DNA from: Nilaparvata lugens
Lineage: Eukaryota > Arthropoda > Insecta > Hemiptera > Delphacidae
DNA length: 64,000 bases
Direction of reading: 5' to 3'
Assembly (NCBI RefSeq): GCF_014356525.2
Contig: NC_052511.1
Location: 12,275,175 to 12,339,174, forward strand
Position 1 is the first letter of the stretch, and the number at the start of each line of letters is the position of its first letter. Below are positions 13,274-24,829 of the stretch, one piece after another. The translations under genes were made by a program, and so were the position numbers. Below the pieces are notes generated by a model. The model did not search any database and was not told the DNA's origin. It was given only the letters and a program-made list of their open reading frames with translations.

Positions 13274-16200
13274 CCTTCGACCTTTTCTTGTACCAAAAGT
13301 TTTTTCCATACTCTCCACGTTTTATCATTTTGCTCCCATTCTACTTATTCCTCTACATGATTGTCTTTGAACTCCAATTTCTTCTCCTCAACTTTTATCT
13401 TCACCAATATATACAATATCCACTTATTACTCCCAATTTTAAATCACCAAATGTCACATTTTCCATACGCATAGTTTTTCCTCTGATCATTCACTTTTGT
13501 ATCTGAATTTTGCCAGCGTTTTCCTTCTTAGTTTCTCTTCTAAAACCCTTAGTTGAAGTTTGCTAGAATTCCCATCAATTATCTTTGATACTGATTGGTA
13601 ATTCTTCCCCTCTCTTTCTCCATCACTCGTATACCTCATCTAACTTTTCCAGTTTCTTCTCCTTTTCCAAAACCCAATTCCATTGCCTTCTTCTCTCACT
13701 CCTTCCGCCTTTCCACTCCTCGCTCTATTACTTCCTTTTCTTCATCGGAGACTGATGAGCTCTTTGAAGAACTCGATGTCAAAAAACTTTGACAAGACCT
13801 AAGACAATGCTGGAAACTATTGATGAGTCACACGTTTTCCCTTGTAGTTGCTGAGTGATGAGAATTGCAAGTTGTGATTTAAAAACTGAGTTCTATTTTT
13901 CTACCTCAATAGTTGATAAGGCTACTTCATTTAATTAGCAGTACTATTTTTACTTTTCAGTGTCACTTCTCTTCCAACTTTTACTTATCAACTCAATCCA
14001 CTTACAATAATTTCCTATTATAGATTAGCTCACATAGATCTGTAGTTTCTTGTGTAGTCAAGTCTTCAGTAGATAAATGAATTTTACAATAAATAATAGA
14101 CATTCTCGAACGCAAATTCATGCGTTCATAGATATTTTTTGTGGATGATATTTACAGTCTTTCACTTTTCGACAGACATACCACGGTTTGTCCAGTCCGT
14201 CAATCTCCCAACATACATAATAAGTGAAAATAAGACAGTGAATGAAGTCAAGAAGAGCGTCCGTCTATCAGTTGACTGAAGACTGTTAATCCAAGATAAT
14301 CATCTCATAATAGCCATGTTCAATTTGAAAGCAGTAATAACTGCTTTTGGAAGAAAGTGAAACCCCATTCAGCAGAGGAGATGTGTTCCACTAAATCCCG
14401 GGACCTGTCCGTTTATAAGACATAATCATTTTCATCTGATTTTGACCTCAATTCAAAGTACTATCATTTTCGATTTTTCTCATTTGAAATTGAATCGACC
14501 ACCTCTATTCCTCATGTAATGGAGAGATCTGAGATACTTAGATTATTAGGCATTATTCAAAACAATGTACATTTTTGATAGTTTGGATTTGGAAATTTGC
14601 TTCGAGAATTCAAGTGAAGTTCTCAATGAACGAAATAAGTTGATTGGAGAATTATAATAATAATTACTGATGGCGTGATAGGACATCAGGAGAAATAATA
14701 TATACACTAATGTTTTTAACCAACCAAAATCCCTATTATCGAATAAATATCATTCCCGATTCCATCGGTTATGCTTATGGTACGGTTTGAACTCTTCTTA
14801 AAAAAGAACATACTCAAAATTAGACTGCTGTTTCTTCACTGTAATGTCGGTAGCTTCCCTCACTGACTTAGATTAGAATACTCTAGCTACCTGCTTATTG
14901 TTCCCCAAATCACAGCAGGTATGATATTGTTGGTGGATGATGATAATGATGTGACGTCATGCTGTTTGCGATTCATTAGATCATGAATGTATGCGAAAGT
15001 GAAATTTGATATTGCATACTTTCATTCATCCCAATTAATAAACTCAGAGTAATTTGACAGTAGTTATAAACATTTGAAAAATACATGTGAGAATAGAGTA
15101 AACAATGCAAAAAGCAATAAGTTAACAAAAATCAATTAAGAACATCATCCATATGTTGACGATATAATATCAAATTTCATTCTCAATACTCGAATATGAT
15201 ACGAGAGAAGTCATTGGTGAATCTAGGGTTGATGAATGCTTGATTATTCAGTGATAGTGTAAGCATAACCCTGATTTAATTTTGATAACTTAATGGTGAT
15301 ACCAAAGGATTCACTGTGTTCATGATCCTCCAGTTCTCATTATTGATGAGTCATGTACATTTTCAAGAAAACTCATAATCTAGGTAACTGGAATTTCTGT
15401 GCATGACTTGAAACGGATTTACTTTCGCAATGAATGTTTTGAAGCATGCCAATAACTCTCTCTCTCTCACTCGTCTCCCTCTGTTACTCCTCTTTCAATC
15501 GCTCTTTTCTTCTTTCTTACTTTCCATTTAAGTCGGGCTCTGCAAGCGAAGGCCAAATAGGCACAATGGAAACAATGAACTTGACTTTGTAATGAATGAG
15601 CGAGTAGCAAGCAGTAAGTCAGTCGGCAGTCGGCAGTAAGCACGCGCATTGCCATGAACAGTGGCAGTGGCATTCGTAGGCCTATTGCTACCTCTACGGT
15701 CAAGTACAAGCACATTCAATAACGGTGATGCTTGATCTATAAAATATTGCATTGGTAATAAAGTTTTGTAGAGAATCAAATACTCTGATTTCCAGTACAT
15801 TATTAGGCCTACTCAAATATATATTTTTCCATTGATGTCACATAGATTATCATTATCAAAACTGTTACTGAAAACTTCATCACACTCAATGTTTCAATAA
15901 ACTTTTCAATGCTTAGTTTCATTGAATTACGATTGTATATCTCTGATAAACTAATTCTAAATTCAGTTCAGGACTTATTTATTTTTTATTGCTATTATAT
16001 CACCTAGCTAGAGACTAAAAAATTCTATTTTTACTTAAATTGATAAAAAAATAATTTTTGTTAAGGTATGACCAAATTGTTCAGCCTTCTAAATTGGTTG
16101 TTGAAATTGGACTACAATATTATTTTCCTCATATTCATAATAAAATGAAGGATGCACTGCTTTGGCACTTTCACTCTGACTCTTTTGACACTTAAGCACG

Positions 16201-16430
16201 TGGATTGCTTTGACGTTCGCATGCTGATGCAGTCTTGCCTCGTGTTTTTCTGCAAATATTTTTATTTCAGTGATAGATCTATTTATTTTACTGTCGCCAC
16301 TCCCAGGTCGCGATGGAGATCAGAGTTACTGATGTACCAGGGAGCGTCTACACAATTTTTGATTCGATTTGCGTTTATTGAAGGTATCTGTCATCGATGG
16401 TAACTATTCTATGAACGTTTTAATAAAGAC
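13274..16430. other. No gene recognised
   Basis: The pyrimidine-rich skew continues to about 13800, then AT-rich sequence follows. A perfect TGACGTCA palindrome lies near 14952. At 15480-15720 there is a GC- and CpG-richer stretch with a short GGCAGTC duplication. No exon can be supported. Confidence 0.4.
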
Positions 16431-16439
16431 TGGATCTGC

Positions 16440-16890
16440 CATTTTGAATCAGCCATTATGCGGCCCAGTCGCAACCCCCAAATATAATTCCTGAGTACTT
16501 TATTCTGGAAGCGCTGAATGATGTCAACATTGGATGCTCAGGTTTAGCACCAGAGTTGAATTCCGTAAGTCCACACCGGCTCGATAATCTGCTTGTAGAG
16601 AAGCGATTTTTTATGAACTTCGATGTCCTCCTAAGTAGCCAGTACATTTTCTTGAATTTGATGTCAAGTTATTATTTTTTCTTATTTACATGTTTCTTCC
16701 ATCTAAGCTTGACATCGAGCGTCATGCTTAGATACTTTGCAGTGTTGGAGTAGGGTACCTACAATATTGCCGTTGGGTGTTGGGCGATGTATTAAACTCG
16801 TCTGTTTGTACAATGAACATGAACTGTCTTTACTTCATTCAATTTTATAAGCGAGTGCTTTGAATCAGGACTTATTGCCACAGTATTGAG
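16440..16890 (-). pseudogene. Decayed LINE reverse transcriptase fragment (Jockey-like)
   Basis: On the minus strand, in several frames, the pieces read IKLNEVKTVHVHCTNRRV, then KYLSMTLDVKLRWKKHV, KMYWLLRRTSKFIKNR, LYKQIIEPVWTYGIQLW and VDIIQRFQNKVLRNY. This is the standard order for the C-terminal half of a Jockey-like ORF2. Stops and frame changes lie between the pieces, so it is a dead copy. The matching 3' end is not clear. Confidence 0.85.
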
Positions 16891-17128
16891 ATCAAGAGAG
16901 CTCAATATACATGTCCTCCTAGTACTACATATACGTAAATCTTGTTCCAGGAATCGATGTGTGAGTTTCTGAGTTATGTGTTCCATTCATCATGACCCAC
17001 CCTACAGGTACCGGTACTCTACATAAGTGATGTATTGAATAAAGATGGAGACTCACTGACAAGTGGGAAGAGAAATAAATAGTGAAAGAGAATGGATGAT
17101 TAAAAGGCGAACACGTGCTGTGACGTAA

Positions 17129-17196
17129 CTGGAAAGAAGGAGAAGGAGAGAAGAGGGCCGACTGGAAAGAAGGAGAAAGAGAGGAGAGGACCGAAG
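17129..17196. repeat. Purine-rich tandem duplication, ~34-bp period
   Basis: Two near-identical copies of actggaaagaaggagaa followed by a gagaggagaggaccg-type segment. The surrounding 17050-17360 is GC-richer than its flanks but shows no supportable exon. Confidence 0.7.
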
Positions 17197-17924
17197 GAAA
17201 GATAAAACTCTCTCGAGAAATATTCCGGCCGTTTTTTTTCAAAGCAGTGCACACAGTGTCACCTTCCGCCTGATGACCCCTTGACCTACAAACCACGGCT
17301 GCCGGGCGGGTTGGCTCTTCCAGTCTGCTTCCACACGGATTATCAACTCCAAACTCGAATTCTTCGCTACAAAACATCATTTATATGTTCATACCTAACA
17401 AAGAAACAAAATTTGAGTCAAATCGAATGAAAAACCTTCCATCATCATTATCAAAACCAGGAATATGATATTATGGTTTTATATAATGAGGAACATCTCA
17501 ATTCAAATATCATGTTTTTCAGAGTATATAGAATTTTATATAGTTTCAGAGATATTGAATTTTATTCTTGTTCTTTCAAACAGGGATTTATCTATTGCCT
17601 GTTCACAAACATATATTTATTTATTAATTATAATAATATCCTCTATTTCTGCTTGTACATAACTGAGTAAGTTTTACAGTCGTCATAACAATAAAATTCA
17701 CAATAGCGATATACAATGAAAAGTAACATTACTTATTTTTCTTAATCATTCTAAGCATTATTTCTAATTCTAAGCATTCATGAGTTCAACGCCTTGATTC
17801 AAAAAGATGCTACAGATGCTAATGCTACAGAGCATTAGAGCTAATTTAGTTGATAATTCATTATTGGATATTAGTTTTTAAATAATCATTTAGATATTTA
17901 TTTTACCCTGTGTTATCGGATAGA

Positions 17925-18040
17925 TACGTTAAACTGTTGGTCCCGGCTGAAATGTGACAGGTCCATTGATGGTTCAAATTATATATCAAGTCGACCCGCA
18001 AGGGAAGTCCCACAAAAAAGCCATACGAATTTACTCCACT
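17925..18040 (-). repeat. Dispersed repeat (SINE-like family A), minus orientation
   Basis: Read on the minus strand it contains cgtatggcttttttgtggga and, nearer the other end, accaacagtttaacg and tatccgataacac. The same order is found on the plus strand at 37620-37770. Confidence 0.65.
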
Positions 18041-20675
18041 TTTCAGTTACAAATAGATAGGCTATATGTAGTTATCAATAGTACAGTTGATAATATTGTG
18101 AGTAGCCTAAATGGTTTACAGGATTCGTGATACAAGATTTTATATTTCACTCGAAACATCAAGAAGTAATGTCGTTTAGCATCGTGCTACATGAAGCATC
18201 ATGCATCGTAATAAATGATGTGGTGCATTCATAAAATAGAAATTATAGTACCCTTTAAAATAAATTTGTTCACAATATAATTGTTATTGGGAATAAATAG
18301 TGAGAAAATCAGAAAAGTATAGCCCAAAGTTGACACTTTCAGATAATATTGAGTACCTAGTCCTGGAAAAATATATCACATGATGAATGATAATAAGAGA
18401 ATCAACCGGGTCATAAATTTAGCTCGAAAGCTTCTCAAATAATTAGATTTCTTGAAGATGATAATAAGATTCATGAAAGTGGTAAAAAGAGTGGTAGATT
18501 TAAGAGTTTGTTCATCCATTTATTTTTATTCAAGAGGAAGTACCTTACCAATTAAATCATTCAATCGTAAATTTGTGATATAGTTGAAACTTGTTAGAAA
18601 ACAATAGTATATAAAATTTTTCACATTAAGCTGGAAACTACATACTATTTGATGGAGTAAATTATTATTTGAAATCAAGTTGGAGAACGTTTGAGGACGT
18701 ATTACTTGTTCAAATTGGAAATATCAACTGAGAGATGATCTGTATTTCTTTACATACGTTCAATTATTCGGTATTCTATTACAAACCTTGTTAATAACAC
18801 AGAGAATATATTTTTTCATTAATCATAAGAAATTATTCAAATAAGAGTATCATTTCAACTAAAAAACTAATGCTACCGTAAATCCTCTGATGCAACCTAG
18901 GGACAAGGGCTCGATCTTCATAGGTATACCGTACTTTTTTTATTTTTCGAATGAACGATAAATATAGTGTTTTTGTTCTGGACATTCTTGATATCTATTC
19001 ACGGAACATTTCTATTTGCCGCAAAGTTGAAACGGAAAAAATCTTAACAATAATATTCTTCTAGCGCCAAATCTAAATGAACGGATGTACGATAGGTAGG
19101 CTACTGTACTTAAGTAATGATTGTGCATCTTTAATGGAGAATTAAAAGATTTGATGGCATACGAGGTCAATTATTATTATTATTGAATATGGTAGTCAAC
19201 TTTGAAAAAGATAAGAAATCTGAGAACGCACTCATTTCTTGTAGTTTATAGAAAAACAATTAATTTTGAGAATACAGCTACCGTTATCTACTGGTGAATT
19301 GACGAAACACTATCGCCGTGAATGGAAGATGATTTGGATAGTAGCGCTGTGTTTAGTGGAAAATTATACTCCATTATAGATTCAATAATATATTTCAATG
19401 AATCAACAATACAATTTACTGCATCTATTCTACTTTCCTTGAATAATTCCGTGTGACTGCGTAATCTGCATAATAAATTTTCGTAATATGTCCTAATTAA
19501 ATATAATTCTGAAGCTTATAGACCTTTTCAAGTTTTGAAAACTGAAACATACTTCTTGATAAACTGTGTGAAATTTAATAACCTATTTCAATCATTCAAA
19601 ATCATGCACTGCCATTTATACAGAGTGATCAAAAAGTCCCTCCGGAGTGAAATATATACAAAAAACATCCATCATATAGCTTGTGCTGTTATCTTGTATA
19701 GTAGAGAGTTCAGTGTGAGAGAGGGCCGACTGCGCCCTAACGTCGCTCTCTAGGAAAAATAAAGGCAGTCATTCAATTCAATTCAATCATTCAATCACTT
19801 GTCAAACGGGTTTCTAAACAGAACACAATAGGCTATGCCACCAGGCAGCTACTGCGGAGAGACTTTCTGATCATCCGGTATTTTCGTAGAAAAATTGTGA
19901 AACTCAAAACCATAATATGACTTTCCACGGTTTTCCAGGATAACTCAGAAAGTACAATGAATATTTATGATTCTTATAAGTTACAAATTATTTGTAACAT
20001 CAATTAAACGATTCTTCAGAACATTCTGCATACCTACCTATACAAAAATGTTTTTGATATCTTCACCTCTTATTTAAAAACAGTTTTTTAAGGAAACTAT
20101 AAATAATTATTGAAAATTTTGTCAGCTCTGAGGACGTGTAACACAGTAACAACGTGACTCTTTTCGGGTATATAGGTTTTTCAGAGGTTCTTATTCTAGA
20201 ATTTCATAAAAAAAACCACGTTCTGACAGTGGTCTGATACGATTAAGTTCAAAAAAGTTTAATGTACTTTCGTTTTCTTTTTTATTGAAAACCTTATATG
20301 AGATAGATGCTTGTCTGTAATTACTATTATACACTTTTCCACTCAATTTATTACAGTATTAAACTTATTACAGCATGTCTCACTCCTCTCACATTTTCAA
20401 TCATCTTGGCAACTAAACTCTTGTCGAGTTTTTCTCGAGTAAACTAATCAACTCTTTAGAATATTCAATGTTTCGAAGCTGTGGAGCTTTTTTCAAGTAT
20501 GAAAACTCACAGGTATCTGCAAAATAGAGTGGGAGAATACTTTCAATTTCTTTCATTGAATACGTCTTGTACATTTTTTGTACCACATGAAAAATTACGG
20601 AAAAGATAAATGCTTTGAACGAGGGTAGATAACCATTTGATAATGCTAGATATTGTTTCGAGTATCCAAAAATGA
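18041..20675. other. No gene recognised
   Basis: AT-rich intergenic sequence with short frames only. Around 19620 there is a mariner-end-like cagagtgatcaaaaagtccc sequence with no partner that I could find. Confidence 0.4.
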
Positions 20676-20677
20676 TA

Positions 20678-20741
20678 ACGCTTGCGCTGTGATTCGAACC
20701 GGTGACCCAACTTTTGAGCCGGTTAGAGTGATTCGGCTATC
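20678..20741 (-). repeat. tRNA-like (SINE head) remnant
   Basis: On the minus strand it has an A-box-like tagccgaatcactctaa and a B-box-like ggttcgaatca at roughly tRNA spacing. The T-stem does not pair well, so it is not a functional tRNA gene. It abuts the 7SL-like segment head to head. Confidence 0.4.
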
Positions 20742-21020
20742 GACTGGGAGTTGTGGCGTGCTCCTGTAATCCAGCTACTTGGAGGTCGGGATTTGGGACA
20801 TTCGTAGTCCAGGGAGCCCTGTGCGGGTACAGGTTCGCTCGCCCGGTTGTCCGCTGAAAGCTCACCACAGTCATGACAAGGTCACGGCCACGGACCGTCC
20901 GGTCTTTAATCCGAGGCGGGCCGGACGGTCGGTGGCCGGACTTAGTCTAGTGGGGTGAAGCATCGCGATAGATCGCCGATGGCAAGTGGATCAATCATGT
21001 CCCTGGACCAACGAATGGAC
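20742..21020 (+). ncRNA. 7SL (SRP) RNA-like sequence or 7SL-derived SINE
   Basis: The segment opens with gactgggagttgtggcgtg, followed by ctgtaatccagctacttgga. This lines up with the Alu domain of 7SL RNA (human GTGGCGCGTGCCTGTAGTCC then CAGCTACTCGGGAGG). Further on, agtccagggagccctg and ggttgtccgc fit the next 7SL segments. The 3' part (atcgcg..., then ccctggaccaacga) weakly resembles the closing Alu strand. The middle forms a strong 18-bp stem (ggccacggaccgtccgg with ccggacggtcggtggcc) but lacks the expected GGAAACGGAGCAG motif of the S domain. TTTT at about 21028 could stop Pol III. The comparison is from memory only. Confidence 0.5.
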
Positions 21021-22079
21021 TGAGTTCCTTTTGATGGGCTTTAATATATTTATATATTTTTTAATCTAATACTTTTCAACACTATTCAAACTTTTTTCAA
21101 CTTTATTTATCTAAAATTTGATTTATTTATTTTAAAAACTCATATATATTTTTTTCCACAATTTTATAATTTATTCTACCAATCTGTATTATTATTCTAT
21201 CAAAGTTATCAAAAATAATGATTTATTTGGAAATAAGATGGGATAGGCTACTGTTTATTGGATTTTTGAACCGAAATTTCAACTACTATAAGCGCATGTA
21301 ACGTGAGAAGGCCCCATTTCATTTTTGGCAAAGCTTTTCAAATGGCAGTACGATCTAGTGAGTCACTCGAGCTGGAGAACTCGCTCAAAATTCCATTGTT
21401 ATTTAGCCAACTTTTCTATTATACAGAATGTCCCACCAAGGTTGTAACAGCCGTTAACCATAGATTCTACATGACATTTCTGACAAAAAATGTTCAATAA
21501 ACATTTTTCCTATCGACCTTCGTTTTCGAGATATATCAATTTTCGATATTTTCAGAATATGCTTAATTAATGTAATTTTTTCTGTTGTTTGATATTTTGT
21601 AGTTTTTTATTAGGGCTTAAACTTGAGAAAAAGCTATTCTTAAAATTCAAATTGAAATTTCAAACCGTTTATCTCGGTTTTTCTCCGGGTGATTATAGTG
21701 GTTTCAATTATTCAAATACTTCTCCATTTCATAAGCTTTCCAATGAGTATAAGTTCGAAAAGGTGAGTTTCATGATAAAGTGTTCAAAACCGCTAATATC
21801 TGGAATGAACACCTTCAAAATAAGGAAATTCACAAACAGCATGCATCAAGTGGTGATCCTAAGTGTGAAAACACCTGATTATTGCATTGTTTTCTGAAGC
21901 ATATAGCCTGAATCCTATATAAAATATTAATCATACACTTCTACAAGATTCAACAAAATTTATTCATAGAATAATAATTCAAAGTAGATGAATGACAGAA
22001 TTAAAAAAAACTGATGGCAATCATTCAGATGGTAATCAAGTTACATATCATGCTCACTGCTTACAGGAATTCAAAATAC

Positions 22080-23716
22080 CAGAGCCTTAATATATGTTTA
22101 TGCAACTTCTGCTGCCGGTCATCAAGCATCGAGTTGCCCGTCGCACTTCTTTGGGCCGTGTCTTCATTACTTTTAACGTCAATCAAATTCTGAGCAGTGG
22201 CGTAACGTACACCCCCGCTGCCCCGGGGCGCCCGGGTCCCTAGAGGGCCCGGGCTAGGGCCCGGATAATATGTAGGCTAATATAGGTTTTCTGAAAAAAG
22301 AAAATTACCCGGTCTAGGGGGCCCGGGTTAGGACCCGAAATGATAATTATATATTGCATACTTTAAAAAGAAAAATTAAATAATCATGGAAGTAACTTTT
22401 GATAAAAAAGCAGAAGTTTTATTGTGGAAAATGACAGGTTTCATTCATTGTGTAAGAAGAAATAAATATGCAATAGAACAATGTCTGGTTATAAATTAAT
22501 ATCAAGAGAATACAAGTAGAAAATAATTAATAAGGCAAAAAAGAAAAACAATCATTGTTCAAATCTACTCCTAATAATAATTATAGTTACATTGACAGAG
22601 CTTCAATAATTGTGTGCTGGTAGTGAGCTTATTGAAAAATTAGGAATGTTGTTTGTTTACAATCATTAAAATTTATACATCCGGTGAGACAATCCAGACT
22701 GAGACTATTCAAACCACTTAATTTATATATATAAGATTCATGGGAGATATTATTCTCCCATTGAATTCCTGAACACACAGGGTCTGTATAATAAGTGACC
22801 GGACTGGCCTCAGGAATTTTTTTATGGGCAAAATATGTACAATTTTTCATTAGAAATCTTCAAAGTAGTCCCTATTGGAGTCGATAACACGCTGATACCG
22901 GATTCTAAAATCCCTGAACGCTGTCTGGAGGTCGGCAACCTCTATGCTGTCAAAGAGTTTGTGCCCGGCCCGGCTCTGTAAACGACCAGTACCTACTACA
23001 GAGAGGTGATCCTCTCTGATCCTCTACTGAATTCATTATTTCATTTGCAATTCCCATTCGCATTCAGTGGTTCAGTTCCTCTCAGCTCTTGGATTTGTAG
23101 CTTAAAACATAATTCTTGACTTGAATTGTAGAATTCAATCGAGAACAAGTTTTATTTCTTCAACTAAGCTGTGTAATTCACTCATGAGAGATGTACGTTC
23201 ACATTAGAGTTTAATGCTTGGGGTTAAGGGAGAAGGGGGCTGGAGAAAGGTGGTACGATTTTAGAAGAGGGGCCCGGAATTTTTTTGCGGGGGGGCCCGG
23301 TTTGGAAACGTTACGCCACTGATTCTGAGAATCAGTTCCTCCCTGGTCACTTCAGGTGCTCTGTAAAGTTTACTTTCCACAACCCCCAAAAAGTATAAGT
23401 CTATTGGAGTAAGATCAGGTGAGCGTGGTGGCCAACTTACGGGTCCACCTCGGCCAATCCACCGTCCAGCATAGTTATCAAGCCACCCACAGACGTTTTT
23501 AACATAATGAGGGAGGCAGCCATCCAACTGAAGCCACATATTCTGCCTCAAATTGAGAGGCACGTTTTCCATCAATTCGTGAAGCTCATTGACCAGAAAG
23601 ACCATAAAAACTTCACCATTTATTCTTGCAGGGAAAATGAAAGGCTCATGTATGTGTATCATGGAATTTAAAAGCATCAGTTCTTGTGAACGTAATTTTA
23701 TCTGTGATCTTTCCAT
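22080..23716 (-). pseudogene. Mariner-like DDE transposase remnant, split by a hAT insertion
   Basis: The part at 23322-23716 reads LRQNMWLQLDGCLPHYVKNV, then GRWIGRGGPVSWPPRSPDLT and PIDLYFLGVVESKLYRAPEV. This is the typical second half of DDE_3/mariner-like transposases (family form GRWIGRRGPIEWPPRSPDLTP). Beyond the hAT insertion the frame runs on, after a stop, as VRRATRCLMTGSRSCINIY at about 22090-22150, the usual C-terminal pattern. The N-terminal half is not recognisable. It is probably the transposase of the enclosing 21424-24823 element. Confidence 0.8.
22195..23321. mobile_element. Non-autonomous hAT element, 1,127 bp
   Basis: The termini are CAGTGGCGTAACGT and its inverse. They are flanked on both sides by ATTCTGAG (22187-22194 and 23322-23329), an exact 8-bp target duplication as hAT elements make. 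There is no hAT transposase. Near 22850-22980 it carries a minus-strand fragment reading VADLQTAFRDFRIRYQRVID then NRDYFEDF, which looks like the tail of a mariner-type transposase, so it may have trapped foreign DNA. Confidence 0.88.
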
Positions 23717-24829
23717 AATATGTTATGGAAATATCGGATAGATGTTATGGAAATAATTAAGGATAATATGTTTTATGTTATCTTTCCATAATATCTTAAA
23801 AACGTGTTATGAGATGAGAGTTTTCGGTCAGGAAAACGTCTCCTGTATACTCTCTCTGCCTCTCATGAATTGCATCCACACTCTCCATACACCAATAACA
23901 TGTTCAAGTACTCAATCAAGGTAAATTTCATGATAATAAAATTATATTTTTATTATTATTTTAATTATTATTTTTTGATAGTTTTGGGCAATAGCCTGTT
24001 TTTTCTTTTCCGACTATTGTATTGTTTGCTCTATCTAATAAATAAATAAATAAATAAATAATGAACGAGAACACTTCTCTACCAGCAAAAGTTGATACAT
24101 ATAAATCCAATTAACTGGAAAGCACACTGAAAACTATACTGAAAATATGCTGAAACATACACTTCTTATTATTTTATTCACGATTTACGGTACAGGAAAT
24201 AATGCAAGTTATTGAAAAAGTCATATCATTGTAGAATGTTAAAATGTTGATTAAAACTTGTGAATATTGTCAGAGAGAAATCAGGTGATTTCATCCTTAG
24301 GATCACCACCCGATGCATGCTGTTTGTGAGTTTCCTCATTTGGAGGCGTTCATTCCAGATATTAGCAGTTTTGAACACTTTATCATGGAACTTCCCTTTT
24401 CGAATTCATAATCATTCTAAAGCTTATGAAATGGAGAAGTTTTTGAAATATTGGAACCACTATAATGACCCGGAGAAAAATCGAGAAAAACCGGTTTGAA
24501 ATGTGACTTTTAATTTTAAGAATAGAATTTTTTCAAGTCCTAATAAAAAACTAAAAAATATCTTGGAACAAATAAAATTATATTAATCTTGTTTGAAATG
24601 TTTTTCTCTTTCCAAAAATACACTTGAAATTGAAATTCGATCGGTAGTTTTCGAGTTATTGAGTATTTAATGACCGTAAGTGGGCATATTCTGAAAATAT
24701 CGAAAAATCGATATATCTCGAAAACTAAGGTCGATAAGAAAAATGTTTACTGAACATCTTTTGTCAGAAATGTCGAGTAGAATCTATGGTCAAAGGCTGT
24801 TACAACCTTGGTGGGACACTCTGTATAAG

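Larger units (their letters stand above)
21424..24823. mobile_element. Tc1/mariner-type element with ~480-bp terminal inverted repeats
   Basis: It begins CAGAATGTCCCACCAAGG and ends with the inverted form, both next to TA, the target duplication of the Tc1/mariner superfamily. The inverted arms extend to about 21900 and 24270, with matching blocks such as gatatatc...tttcgagat, agctttccaatgag and gcatgctgtttgtga. Inside is a minus-strand DDE transposase remnant, itself cut by a hAT element. A (TAAA)-type tail near 24037-24061 suggests a further insertion. Total length is 3,400 bp. Confidence 0.8.

Noticed and set aside
12340..13506. Hydrophobic open frames on the plus strand in the pyrimidine-rich block
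   Set aside because: Low purine content removes stop codons and yields Leu/Phe/Ser-rich frames. Only the LINE part from 12575 has a family match.
16925..17380. 151-codon minus-strand frame
   Set aside because: It runs through a purine-rich tandem repeat on the other strand, gives Ser/Pro/Phe low complexity, and shows no family or splice support.
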